Source of the DNA: Olivibacter sitiensis DSM 17696
GTDB taxonomy: Bacteria > Bacteroidota > Bacteroidia > Sphingobacteriales > Sphingobacteriaceae
Assembly (NCBI RefSeq): GCF_000427965.1
Contig: NZ_ATZA01000018.1
Coordinates: forward strand, 22,968 to 86,967
Direction of reading: 5' to 3'
DNA: 64,000 bases
Below the pieces are notes generated by a model that did not search any database, was not told the DNA's origin, and worked only from the letters and a program-made list of their open reading frames with translations. How positions within the stretch are numbered: position 1 is the stretch's first letter; every line of letters starts with the position of its first letter. Of the stretch, positions 41,159 to 50,088 are shown one piece after another. Both the position numbers and the translations under genes were made by a program.

Positions 41159-42664
41159 ATGAAACAGATGAAATGGTTGCCTTTGGCGGTATACATACTT
41201 ATCTTTTCTCCAAAAGAGATAAATGCACAATCAATTTCCTTTAATCCCGACTCGACGGTGACAACCGATCACCAAACGACTATCAAAGGAAAGCCTGTGA
41301 AATTTCGTGCTACTACCGGCACGCAGCCCGTTTGGGACGATAAGGGAAAAGTGAAGGCGGGTTTGTTCTTTACTTACTATGAGCGTACGGACTTGCCCAA
41401 GGACGATAAAAGACCTTTGGTGATTTCTTTCAACGGCGGTCCCGGAGCTGGAGCGCTTTGGATGCGCTTGGGCTATACCGGCCCACATCGTATCAAGATA
41501 GACGATGAAGGCTTCCCCATACAGCCTTACGGTGTGGAAGAAAATCCCTATTCCCTTTTGGATGTGGCCGATATTGTCTATGTGGAGCCGGTCAATACAG
41601 GCTATTCGAGACCCCTGGGCGATGTGCCCGCAGAAACATTTTTCGGCGTGAAGAATGATATCCAATACCTGGCAAAGTGGCTGTCACACTTCGTTACTCG
41701 GAAGAATAAGTGGGCTTCGCCTAAATACCTTATTGGCGAGAGCTATGGCACCACGAGGGTTTCCGGTTTGGCCTTGGAGCTTCAAAGTAGGCACTGGATG
41801 TATATCAACGGTGTGGTGCTCGTGTCGCCCACGGGCTTGGGCATTAAGCGCGATGGCCCGGTAGCCGCAGCCAATAGGCTGCCCTATTATACGGCCGTGG
41901 CCTGGTACCACAAAAAGCTACCGGCAGCCTTGCAGCAAAAAGACTTGACGGAGATATTGCCGGAGGTCGAGCAATATACTATCAACAGCCTTCTGCCAGC
42001 AATCGCCAAAGGAGGCTTTCTGGATGCCGCAGAGAAAAGAAAGGTGGCCGAGCAGATGGCTACCTATATGGGTATAGGGGCGCTGGAAGTCCTGGATTAC
42101 AATCTCGACGTACCCATGCAATTCTTTTGGAAAGAGCTTTTGAGAAAAGAAGGCTATACGGTAGGTCGTCTGGATTCCAGGTACCTGGGAATAGACAAGA
42201 TCAATGCCGGAGACAAACCCGACTATGCTCCGGAAAACACGACTTGGCAGCACATCTTCACGCCCGCAAACAATTATTATTATACCAATGTGCTCAACTA
42301 CCATACCGATGTGGAATACTTGGTGGCCGGCAATACCAGGCCATGGCCTAGGGAAGGGGAACAAGTGGAGACTTCTGGCGACGATCTACGCCAGGCGATG
42401 GCCATGAATCCCTTTATGCACGTATTTGTGCAATCGGGCTACTACGATGGCGCCTGCGATTATTTTAACGCACAGTATAACCTCTGGAACCTCGATCCAA
42501 GTGGCAAGTTGAAGCCTCGCATGAAATGGAAGGGTTATCGCAGCGGCCATATGATGTACCTGCGCCACGAGGACCTCATCACCGCCAATGAAGACCTAAG
42601 GGAATTTATAAAGGCAACCATTCCAGCACAAGGCCAGGCAGCCAAATACACGGTTGGCAATTAG
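41159..42664 (+). CDS. S10-type serine carboxypeptidase, copy 1
   Basis: This 501-residue exported protein has a signal peptide (LPLAVYILIFSPKEINAQ) and the S10 fold: VISFNGGPGAGALWMRLG near residue 90, catalytic Ser in LIGESYGTTR near residue 195, Asp in SGYYDGACDYF near residue 428, and His in GHMMYLRHEDL near residue 462. S10 enzymes cut residues from the C terminus of peptides. It lies 58 bp after susD and is the first of three tandem paralogues of the same length and motif set. ATG 41159 is chosen because it gives the signal peptide. Confidence 0.93.
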   Translation: MKQMKWLPLAVYILIFSPKEINAQSISFNPDSTVTTDHQTTIKGKPVKFRATTGTQPVWDDKGKVKAGLFFTYYERTDLPKDDKRPLVISFNGGPGAGALWMRLGYTGPHRIKIDDEGFPIQPYGVEENPYSLLDVADIVYVEPVNTGYSRPLGDVPAETFFGVKNDIQYLAKWLSHFVTRKNKWASPKYLIGESYGTTRVSGLALELQSRHWMYINGVVLVSPTGLGIKRDGPVAAANRLPYYTAVAWYHKKLPAALQQKDLTEILPEVEQYTINSLLPAIAKGGFLDAAEKRKVAEQMATYMGIGALEVLDYNLDVPMQFFWKELLRKEGYTVGRLDSRYLGIDKINAGDKPDYAPENTTWQHIFTPANNYYYTNVLNYHTDVEYLVAGNTRPWPREGEQVETSGDDLRQAMAMNPFMHVFVQSGYYDGACDYFNAQYNLWNLDPSGKLKPRMKWKGYRSGHMMYLRHEDLITANEDLREFIKATIPAQGQAAKYTVGN

Positions 42665-42691
42665 GGATGTTTCATTAAAATTGATGTTGTG

Positions 42692-44188
42692 ATGATTAGA
42701 AATATGTTTTTGTGCATCTGTTGCACGATAGTTTCGCTTAGCCATGGTTGGGCGCAGAGAAAGATTTGGGCAGATACCCTTGTTGTTACGGAGCATGAAG
42801 TGACCGTTAAGGGTGTTCGATTTGGTTATACGGCAAAGGCCGGGGCGCAACCGGTATGGGATGAGCAAGGGAATGCCATAGCTTCAGTCCATTATATTTA
42901 TTACCAGCGCAAGGGAATAGCGGATAGAGACACCAGGCCTTTGCTCATTTCTTTCAATGGCGGCCCGGGAACGGCCTCCGTATGGATGCAGATGGCTTAC
43001 ACAGGCCCCAGGCTTCTTAATATTGATGACGAAGGTTATCCGGTACAACCCTATGGTTTTCAGGAAAACCCTTATTCCTTGCTGGATGTGGCGGACATTG
43101 TTTATATAGACCCTGTAAACACTGGATATTCCCGCATGACAGATCCTAAGGGAGATAAATCAACTTTCTTTGGCACCAATGCCGATATCAAGTACTTGGC
43201 CGAGTGGATAAACACCTTTGTGTCTAGGGAAGATAGGTGGCCGTCTCCAAAATACCTTATAGGTGAGAGCTACGGTACCACGCGCGTGTCGGGCCTGGCT
43301 TTGGAGTTGCAGAATGCCCAATGGATGTACCTTAATGGGGTAATTCTAGTCTCGCCCACTGGGCTTGGGCTCGACAGGGGAGGTCCTGCGGCAAAGGCTC
43401 TTCGCTGGCCTTACTTTGCTGCCACCGCTTGGTTTCATAAGGCGCAGCCCAACGATTTGCAGCAAAAGGACTTGACGGAAATGTTGCCCGAAGTGGAGGC
43501 CTTTGCGCTTAACGAATTGATGCCTGCTTTAGCAAGGGGAGGTAGCCTTAGCCCTGCGGAACGCCAGGCGGTGGCCGAGAAAATGTCCCGTTACTCGGGC
43601 CTATCAAGTAAGGTGATTTTGCAGCAAAACTTGGATGTGGAGACCTCTTTCTTCTGGAAAGAGCTGCTCCGGGACAAAGGCTTCACCGTTGGGCGCCTTG
43701 ACTCCCGCTATCTGGGCATCGATCAAAAAGATGGGGGTGAGCGTCCAGACTATGCTGCTGAATTGACGTCCTGGTTGCACTCCTTCACGCCTGCCATTCA
43801 CCACTACTACAAAAAGGAGCTGAAGTTCAATACCGACCTGAAATATTACATGTTTGGTCCCGTGCAGCCTTGGGACAGATCAAACGATAAGACGGGCATG
43901 AACCTGAGGCAAGCCATGGCGCAAAACCCCTATCTCCATGTACTCGTTCAGTCAGGTTATTACGATGGTGCTTGCGATTATTTCAACGCAAAGTACAATT
44001 TATGGCAAATGGATCCGGGCGGCAAGTTGCAGTCGAGGATGGATTGGAAGGGATACCGAAGCGGGCACATGATGTACCTGAGAAAGGAAGACCTGAAGAC
44101 GGCAAATGAAGACCTTCGGGATTTCATCGCACGGACTATTCCAGGGAAAGGGGTGCCTGCAAAATATGCAATGGACAACAAGAAATAA
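42692..44188 (+). CDS. S10-type serine carboxypeptidase, copy 2
   Basis: This 498-residue paralogue has a cysteine-containing signal (MFLCICCTIVSLSHGWAQ), which may be a lipoprotein signal. The same catalytic elements are present: FNGGPGTASVWMQM, LIGESYGTTRVSGLAL, SGYYDGACDYF and GHMMYLRKEDL. It differs from copies 1 and 3 in the first loop (TASVW for AGALW), which may change the oxyanion-hole environment or substrate pocket. It starts 27 bp after copy 1; the ATG is preceded by an in-frame GTG one codon upstream that is less likely. Confidence 0.92.
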   Translation: MIRNMFLCICCTIVSLSHGWAQRKIWADTLVVTEHEVTVKGVRFGYTAKAGAQPVWDEQGNAIASVHYIYYQRKGIADRDTRPLLISFNGGPGTASVWMQMAYTGPRLLNIDDEGYPVQPYGFQENPYSLLDVADIVYIDPVNTGYSRMTDPKGDKSTFFGTNADIKYLAEWINTFVSREDRWPSPKYLIGESYGTTRVSGLALELQNAQWMYLNGVILVSPTGLGLDRGGPAAKALRWPYFAATAWFHKAQPNDLQQKDLTEMLPEVEAFALNELMPALARGGSLSPAERQAVAEKMSRYSGLSSKVILQQNLDVETSFFWKELLRDKGFTVGRLDSRYLGIDQKDGGERPDYAAELTSWLHSFTPAIHHYYKKELKFNTDLKYYMFGPVQPWDRSNDKTGMNLRQAMAQNPYLHVLVQSGYYDGACDYFNAKYNLWQMDPGGKLQSRMDWKGYRSGHMMYLRKEDLKTANEDLRDFIARTIPGKGVPAKYAMDNKK

Positions 44189-44194
44189 AGGACG

Positions 44195-45706
44195 ATGAGA
44201 AAAATTGGTTTACGGCTGACTTTCCTAATTGCTGCCTGTTCCCTGTGCTTACTGACCCAGGGTCGTCAACGCATTAACCCAGATACCGCTGTGACGACCA
44301 AGCACGAGGTAGTCATCAATGGCAAGATGATTAAATTTACCGCGGTGGCCGGTACGCAGCCTGTATGGGACGATTCGGGAAAAGTCATTGCCAGTGTCTT
44401 TTATACCTATTATTATAGGGATGATGTGAGCAATAGGGCAACGAGGCCGCTGGCAATATCATTTAATGGCGGCCCAGGAGCGGGGGCATTGTGGATGCGC
44501 TTGGGATATACGGGGCCCCATCGGGCAAAGATAGATGATGAGGGCTTTCCCATCCAGCCTTATGGCATTGAGGACAATCCATATTCCTTATTGGATGAGA
44601 CAGACTTAGTCTATGTGGAGCCGGTGAATACGGGTTATTCCAGACCTTTGAACGGTGCCGCCTTGAGCCAATTTCTGGGCATTAACAATGATTTACGCTA
44701 TTTGGCCAGTTGGATATCGACTTTCGTACGGCGCCATAACAGATGGATTTCTCCTAAATACCTTATTGGTGAAAGTTATGGAACGTATAGGGTGTCTGGA
44801 TTGGCATATGAGCTACAGGCCAAGCATTGGATGTATGTGAATGGTGTGGTCTTGGTATCGCCTGGTACCTTGGGCATATGGCGCTATGGCCCAGTGGGCG
44901 ATGGCAATCTGTTGCCCTATTATGCAGCTACCGCTTGGTACCATAAGAAATTGCCAAATGATCTGCAAAGCTTAGACTTGCTGGATTTGCTGCCACAGGT
45001 GGAAAAATATACCGTAGATTCGCTGATACCAGTGCTTGTACGGGGAGGATTTGTAGCGGCCGACAAAAAAACAGCTGTAGCCAAGCAGCTTTCGAGGTAT
45101 ATGGGTATTGATGAGCAGTCTATCCTCGATCATAACCTTGCGGTACCTATGGCATTTTTCTGGAAGGAACTTTTGCGGAGCGAGGGATTCACCATAGGAC
45201 GATTGGATTCTAGGTATTTGGGGATAGACCGGAAAAATGCGGGCGATAGGCCCGACTATTCTCCCGAAAATACCTCTTGGGAGCATGTATTTGCTCCAGC
45301 CAATGGCTACTATATGGAGAATTACCTCAATTACAAGACCGATGTGGAGTATTATGTTTCTGGACATGCTTCTTGGAATCGTTTCGACCTGGAAAACCAA
45401 ACGGGTGAAAGTTTGCGTAAGGCCATGGCGATGAACCCCTATTTGCATGTGATGGTGCAGTCCGGGTATTACGATGGTGCCACTGACTATTTCAATGCAC
45501 AGTATAACTTGTGGCAGCTGGATCCCAGCGGTAAACTAAAAGACAGAATGGAGTGGAAAGGCTACAGGAGTGGACATATGATGTATTTAAGAAAAGAGGA
45601 TCTGAAGACCGCGAATGAAGATCTTAGGGACTTTATCAGAAGAACCATTCCTAAAGATGGGCAACCAGCCATGTATACGCGAAAGGAGGAAACCAATGGT
45701 AAATAG
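44195..45706 (+). CDS. S10-type serine carboxypeptidase, copy 3
   Basis: This 503-residue paralogue has a signal peptide (LTFLIAACSLCLLTQG) and the complete triad: Ser in LIGESYGTYR, Asp in SGYYDGATDYF, and His in GHMMYLRKEDL. FNGGPGAGALWMRLG is as in copy 1. It starts 6 bp after copy 2, and its end overlaps the amidohydrolase start by 11 bp, so the set is one operon. Three complete copies with diverged loops suggest different side-chain preferences. Confidence 0.93.
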   Translation: MRKIGLRLTFLIAACSLCLLTQGRQRINPDTAVTTKHEVVINGKMIKFTAVAGTQPVWDDSGKVIASVFYTYYYRDDVSNRATRPLAISFNGGPGAGALWMRLGYTGPHRAKIDDEGFPIQPYGIEDNPYSLLDETDLVYVEPVNTGYSRPLNGAALSQFLGINNDLRYLASWISTFVRRHNRWISPKYLIGESYGTYRVSGLAYELQAKHWMYVNGVVLVSPGTLGIWRYGPVGDGNLLPYYAATAWYHKKLPNDLQSLDLLDLLPQVEKYTVDSLIPVLVRGGFVAADKKTAVAKQLSRYMGIDEQSILDHNLAVPMAFFWKELLRSEGFTIGRLDSRYLGIDRKNAGDRPDYSPENTSWEHVFAPANGYYMENYLNYKTDVEYYVSGHASWNRFDLENQTGESLRKAMAMNPYLHVMVQSGYYDGATDYFNAQYNLWQLDPSGKLKDRMEWKGYRSGHMMYLRKEDLKTANEDLRDFIRRTIPKDGQPAMYTRKEETNGK

Positions 45707-47297
45707 ACGTTGTATCGTAGCATTGTTACTACTATGCTGTTGTTGTTCGGCATATGTTCTGACGGCACAGACAAAAATGCAGGATGCACCTGCCCGGGCC
45801 GAAGGCGACGGCCCTTGGTCACAGTTGATTATTCGAGGAGTAACCCTCATCAATGGCACCTTAGCACCGCCCATCGGCCCGGTGGATATCGTCGTGGAGG
45901 GAAATAGAATCAGCCAAGTGGTGACGGTGGGCGCTCCAGGAGTGCCGATAGACGCTAGACGGCGGCCAGTCTTGAAGGAAGGTGGGAAAGAGCTTCAGGC
46001 AGAAGGCATGTTCTTGCTCCCCGGTTTTGTGGATACCCATGTACATATAGGCGGTTCGCAAGCGCCTATGGCCGAGTATGTTTTCAAGTTATGGCTGGCC
46101 CATGGTGTGACAACGGTACTGGAAGCGGGGTCAATGAACGGTTTGGATTGGGTGTTGAAGCACAAGCGCCAAAGTGAGGCCAACGAGATTACCGCACCCA
46201 GAATATTGGCCTATACACGTTTCGGTATGGGAGCCAGTCAGCCCATCAGCACGGAGCAGCAGACGCTTGACTGGGTAAGGCAAAATGCGCAAAAAGGCGC
46301 AGATGGGATTAAATTTTTTGGTGCCGAACCCCAGATAATGGAAACTGCCATCAAGGAGAATAAACGTCTTGGCTTGCGATCCAAGGCGCACCATTCGCAA
46401 ACCTACGTAGGCGGGTGGAATGTGCTGCACAGTGCACGGGCTGGACTCAACTCGATGGAACATCAATACGGTCTCCCGGAAGCTTTGTTCCAAGATCGTA
46501 AAGTGCAGGATTATTCCCTGGACTATAACTACCAGAACGAACAAGATCGTTTTGGCGAGGCGGGCCAACTGTGGAAACAGGCTGCGGCACCCTTTTCAGC
46601 GCACTGGAATAAGGTGATGGATGAACTTATTGGTCTGGATTTTACGCTTTCTCCCACCTTGGTAATATATGAGGCAAGTAGGGATCTCATGCGTGCACGT
46701 CGGGCGGAATGGCATGAGAAATATACCCTTCCGTCCCTTTGGGAATTTTATAAGCCTAACAGACAGGCTCATGGATCCTATTGGTTTTCGTGGGGAACGG
46801 AGCAAGAACTGAATTGGAAGGAAAACTATCGGCTCTGGATGACTTTCCTTAATGAATATAAGAATAGAGGAGGACGAGTAACGGTGGGTACCGATGCCGG
46901 ATTTATCTATGCCCTGTATGGGTTCTCCTATGTTCGCGAGTTGGAACTGCTGCGCGAAGCCGGATTTCACCCGCTTGAAGTGATTCAGGCTGCCACGCTC
47001 AATGGCGCACAGTTGGCCGGTATGGAGAGCGATATTGGTTCAGTAGAGGTGGGGAAATTGGCCGATTTTGTCATCGCTGAGGAAAATCCTCTAGCCAATT
47101 TGCAAACCCTATATGGTACCGGTGCTATTCGGGTTACCGAAGACAATCGAGTGGTGCGGGTAGGGGGTGTGAAGTACACCATAAAGGATGGCATCATATA
47201 TGACGCGAAGAAACTGTTGGCAGATGTCGAAAACATCGTGTCGCAAGCCAAGCAATCGGATCAGTACGTGATAAAACAACCTGGAGATGTCGATTGA
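45696..47297 (+). CDS. Exported amidohydrolase (imidazolonepropionase/prolidase-like)
   Basis: This 533-residue metal-dependent hydrolase has a signal peptide (IVALLLLCCCCSAYVLTAQ) and the amidohydrolase fold. Seen: beta-sandwich strand LIIRGVTLINGTLAPPIGPV, metal site FVDTHVHIGGS near residue 112, SKAHHSQTYVGG, VTVGTDAGFIYALYG, and the closing GKLADFVIAEENPL. Family members split cyclic amides or X-Pro dipeptides. Following three carboxypeptidases, a dipeptidase-like or peptide-end processing role is likely. ATG 45696 is used; further upstream frame is inside the preceding gene. Confidence 0.9.
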   Translation: MVNRRCIVALLLLCCCCSAYVLTAQTKMQDAPARAEGDGPWSQLIIRGVTLINGTLAPPIGPVDIVVEGNRISQVVTVGAPGVPIDARRRPVLKEGGKELQAEGMFLLPGFVDTHVHIGGSQAPMAEYVFKLWLAHGVTTVLEAGSMNGLDWVLKHKRQSEANEITAPRILAYTRFGMGASQPISTEQQTLDWVRQNAQKGADGIKFFGAEPQIMETAIKENKRLGLRSKAHHSQTYVGGWNVLHSARAGLNSMEHQYGLPEALFQDRKVQDYSLDYNYQNEQDRFGEAGQLWKQAAAPFSAHWNKVMDELIGLDFTLSPTLVIYEASRDLMRARRAEWHEKYTLPSLWEFYKPNRQAHGSYWFSWGTEQELNWKENYRLWMTFLNEYKNRGGRVTVGTDAGFIYALYGFSYVRELELLREAGFHPLEVIQAATLNGAQLAGMESDIGSVEVGKLADFVIAEENPLANLQTLYGTGAIRVTEDNRVVRVGGVKYTIKDGIIYDAKKLLADVENIVSQAKQSDQYVIKQPGDVD

Positions 47298-47351
47298 GCG
47301 TAGATTTAAATCATATTTGACCGACTGGTTTAATGTCTTGCACCTTTTGTG

Positions 47352-47389
47352 ATAATAAATAAGGCCCCTTTTGGGGCCTTATTTATTAT
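47352..47389. terminator. Strong bidirectional terminator
   Basis: A perfect 17-bp stem with a TTTT loop (core AAGGCCCC/GGGGCCTT, flanked by A/T-rich complementary arms) lies 54 bp after the amidohydrolase stop. It covers the end of the converging bTHX gene. Confidence 0.9.
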
Positions 47390-47508
47390 TTCTGTTCTGC
47401 CAGAAGCTCTTCGCCTGTCTTTTGCTTTTTCTTGTCCTTGGGTCTTCTTTTGCCGTAAGAACCATTGACAATCTTTCCTCTCTTGGTTTTTTTATCTCCT
47501 TTTCCCAT
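47386..47508 (-). CDS. 30S ribosomal protein bTHX
   Basis: A 40-residue, strongly basic protein beginning MGKGDKKTKRGKIVNGSYGK and continuing RRPKDKKKQK matches ribosomal protein THX of Thermus and Bacteroidota, a small peptide that sits in the head of the 30S subunit. A short acidic C-terminal tail (TGEELLAEQK) follows the basic core. It is below most gene-calling cut-offs. It reads leftward; its stop lies within the bidirectional terminator. Confidence 0.88.
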   Translation of the reverse strand: MGKGDKKTKRGKIVNGSYGKRRPKDKKKQKTGEELLAEQK

Positions 47509-47617
47509 ACGAATTGACTCCTTTCTTAAGATGTGAATGAAACAATAAACGACTAAAGAAAGCTAAGTTAGAAATTGTGAGCGGGATTTGCAAATGGGCT
47601 GTTTGTTTGTTGTAATA

Positions 47618-48880
47618 CTACTTTAGCTCTTTTCCGTTCCTGTCGATAAAGAAACTGCGCGTGCCAACACGCACCTTGGCTTTATCAGCCATAAACATTT
47701 CGGCTTCGTCATACTGAAAAGGGATAACCGTTGTTCCATCCTTGTTCAAAAAGCCATATTTACCATCTTTTAGTGCAAATGCCAAATCGTACGTAAACAA
47801 AGATTCTTCCTCAAAAAGCGCTTTGGTCAGTTTCCTGTTAGTAGTATCTATTAGTGCGTAGCGATCGCCTATCTGAGCCCAAATGCGATCTTCTGCAGCA
47901 ACGAAGATCCCATCGTACTCAACGGGAATGATTTCTTTGCCCTGCTTATTTATTACACCAAATTTGTCGGCGATCGATACCGCGGCCAATCCGGCGAAGA
48001 ATCCATAGGTGTCTGTATATGTTGGTGGTATCAATTCCTTTCCTTCATCATCCGATACGCCCCACAGAGTGCCATTGTCTGTCCATTGGTAACCGGGAGC
48101 CAGAGCATAGTCATCTTCCCCGGCATCTTCGAAATCGGCATTTTCGTCTGTAAGCCACTCTTCGGGCACGGTGAAGAGGCTATCGTCTACCAGTTCTTCT
48201 TTTACTGTTTTGGCTTGAATGCCTATTTCCATGCCGTTGGTCAGGGTACCGATGCCTAGGGCCATACCGGGTATACGATCCAGGTAATTGTATTCGCCCC
48301 ATACCAATTTGGGTAAAGCAGGAGCGTACCAAATGACGAGGTCTTGTTGGGCATCGCCAGCCTGAAAACGTAAGGTGGCCTTTTTGCAGGAGATACCCGC
48401 TATCTGCTTGGTCTGTCCGTCCAGTACCAATTGACCGTCGTCGCTACTCATTGTGATCAGGCTGTCGCCTTGTAATTCACTTTGGATCGCGGGACTGGCT
48501 ATCGGTACGCGATAAGCCGATTGGGACGCTGGATAGATGATGTAGGACGAGCTGTCTGCCCAATGAGTTATCTGCGTGTAGTCTGCCAATCCAGCCTGCT
48601 CTATTCGCTGATGATCTGGTGTGGCATAAGCCTTAAGGATTGTTTTGCCACTGTCTGCGCCCATCATAGCTTGGGCAAGCTCCATCATGGCCATGGCGCT
48701 TGAGTCGCTTTCGCTCATTCCGTTCGTAGCGGGACGCATATCCATCTGATATTCTATTATCCACGCCTTTGTACCGTTCTTGCTCTGTCCCCTGGCTGTG
48801 AAGACAATTGAAAATAAAGCTATACTAACTAGAAATAGTATATGCTGGCGATACGAGAAATAACTGGTTAACATTTTCAT
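47618..48880 (-). CDS. WG-repeat-containing exported protein
   Basis: This 420-residue protein has a signal peptide (ILFLVSIALFSIVFTARG) and an N-terminal GLPGLI/DUF4412-like half (residues about 30-240; KAWIIEYQMDMRP, YADSSSYIIYP-type strands). The C-terminal half has WG (KWG/YGxI) beta-repeats: LWGVSDDEGKELIPPTY, FGVINKQGKEIIPVEYD and YGFLNKDGTTVIPFQYDEAE. WG repeats form beta-propeller-like binding surfaces of unclear function. It is probably periplasmic or surface-exposed. Confidence 0.82.
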   Translation of the reverse strand: MKMLTSYFSYRQHILFLVSIALFSIVFTARGQSKNGTKAWIIEYQMDMRPATNGMSESDSSAMAMMELAQAMMGADSGKTILKAYATPDHQRIEQAGLADYTQITHWADSSSYIIYPASQSAYRVPIASPAIQSELQGDSLITMSSDDGQLVLDGQTKQIAGISCKKATLRFQAGDAQQDLVIWYAPALPKLVWGEYNYLDRIPGMALGIGTLTNGMEIGIQAKTVKEELVDDSLFTVPEEWLTDENADFEDAGEDDYALAPGYQWTDNGTLWGVSDDEGKELIPPTYTDTYGFFAGLAAVSIADKFGVINKQGKEIIPVEYDGIFVAAEDRIWAQIGDRYALIDTTNRKLTKALFEEESLFTYDLAFALKDGKYGFLNKDGTTVIPFQYDEAEMFMADKAKVRVGTRSFFIDRNGKELK

Positions 48881-48944
48881 GCTGCAAGAATACCATTTTC
48901 TACCCTTTTTCGAAATAGTGGTTTTTGGCTATTTTATTGCTTTC

Positions 48945-50045
48945 TCAAATCTCCCATCGCTCGCAGGCAGACAGGAAGTTTCCCTCCACATCCACGCCTA
49001 TGCCTATGGCATCTTCTGGTATGCTCACATGATAGCCTTTAAACTGTACTCCTCCAATTACGGGATCCTGTAGGTGCCCTATAAGGCAAGTGTCCATGTC
49101 ATAATAGATCACCCCGGGGCAGGCATAGGCAAAATGAACCTTCGCTGTGAGCGCTACCCGGCTTTCCAGCATGCCGCCTATCATGCAAGGGATTTTGTGG
49201 GCTGAGGCTACCTCGTGGATGCGTAAAGCTTCACGTAGACCGCCAGACTTGGCCAGCTTGATGTTGATGGAATCGCAAGACTCATTGGCAATGAGCCTCT
49301 CGGCATCGTGGTGGTCATAACAGCTTTCGTCTGCCATGATGGGAATGCTGGTTTCTTCCAATAAACGCGGAAGTAGATAGTCATTGTAAGTGCGCATAGG
49401 CTGCTCGCAAAACTGTATCTCATATTTCTCCAGCCCACGCAGGGCAATAATGGCATCGGCATAGCTCCAGCCTTGATTAGCGTCGATGCGAAGGGCGATG
49501 TCCATACCAATAGCGTTACGTATGGCAGCGATGCGGTCGACATCCTCCTCAGGCTTTTTTCCCAGTTTTACTTTTATGACCGACGCACCATTTTGTTTGA
49601 AAGAAGATGCTTTGGTGGCCATTCCCTCCGGCGTGCCAATGCCTACCGTGATGTCGCTTTCTATGGGCTTTGGAGTGCCGCCCAAGAAACGATACAACGG
49701 TTGGTTGGCATGTTTGGCTGCGATGTCATAAAGAGCCATGTCAAAGGCACTTTTGATGGTGGTGTTCCTCGCGATGTAGCCGTCCAGTTCTGCCAAGCGC
49801 TCTTCTAAGGCCAATGGGTTTTTGCCTTTCCATATTTTTGCAAAGTCTCTTGCTAGTACTAGGCAGGTCTCTTGGGTCTCACCCACGATCATGGGAAAGG
49901 CCGAACACTCGCCAATACCGATCAGGCCGCTATCCGTATATATCTTGATCAACGTGTTCTGCGCATAGTCCATGATGCCCGTGGCAATGGCAAAAGGCTC
50001 CATGGGAATACTGAAACGGTAAATTTCTGTTTTAATTATCTGCAT
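48945..50045 (-). CDS. Dipeptide epimerase (L-Ala-D/L-Glu epimerase type, enolase superfamily)
   Basis: This 366-residue protein has the mandelate-racemase/enolase capping domain and barrel. Visible active-site residues are the K-x-K of IKVKLGKK near residue 164, metal ligands in LRIDANQGW, FCEQP and MADESC, and the opposite-face lysine in INIKLAKSGG. The pattern is that of dipeptide epimerases, which invert the C-terminal residue of dipeptides such as L-Ala-D-Glu from peptidoglycan. It is divergent from the DUF255 gene over only 43 bp. With the nearby peptidases it fits peptide recycling. Confidence 0.9.
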   Translation of the reverse strand: MQIIKTEIYRFSIPMEPFAIATGIMDYAQNTLIKIYTDSGLIGIGECSAFPMIVGETQETCLVLARDFAKIWKGKNPLALEERLAELDGYIARNTTIKSAFDMALYDIAAKHANQPLYRFLGGTPKPIESDITVGIGTPEGMATKASSFKQNGASVIKVKLGKKPEEDVDRIAAIRNAIGMDIALRIDANQGWSYADAIIALRGLEKYEIQFCEQPMRTYNDYLLPRLLEETSIPIMADESCYDHHDAERLIANESCDSINIKLAKSGGLREALRIHEVASAHKIPCMIGGMLESRVALTAKVHFAYACPGVIYYDMDTCLIGHLQDPVIGGVQFKGYHVSIPEDAIGIGVDVEGNFLSACERWEI

Positions 50046-50088
50046 GTTGTGCTGATTTACGCGGGCAAATTACTACTTTTATCCACCT

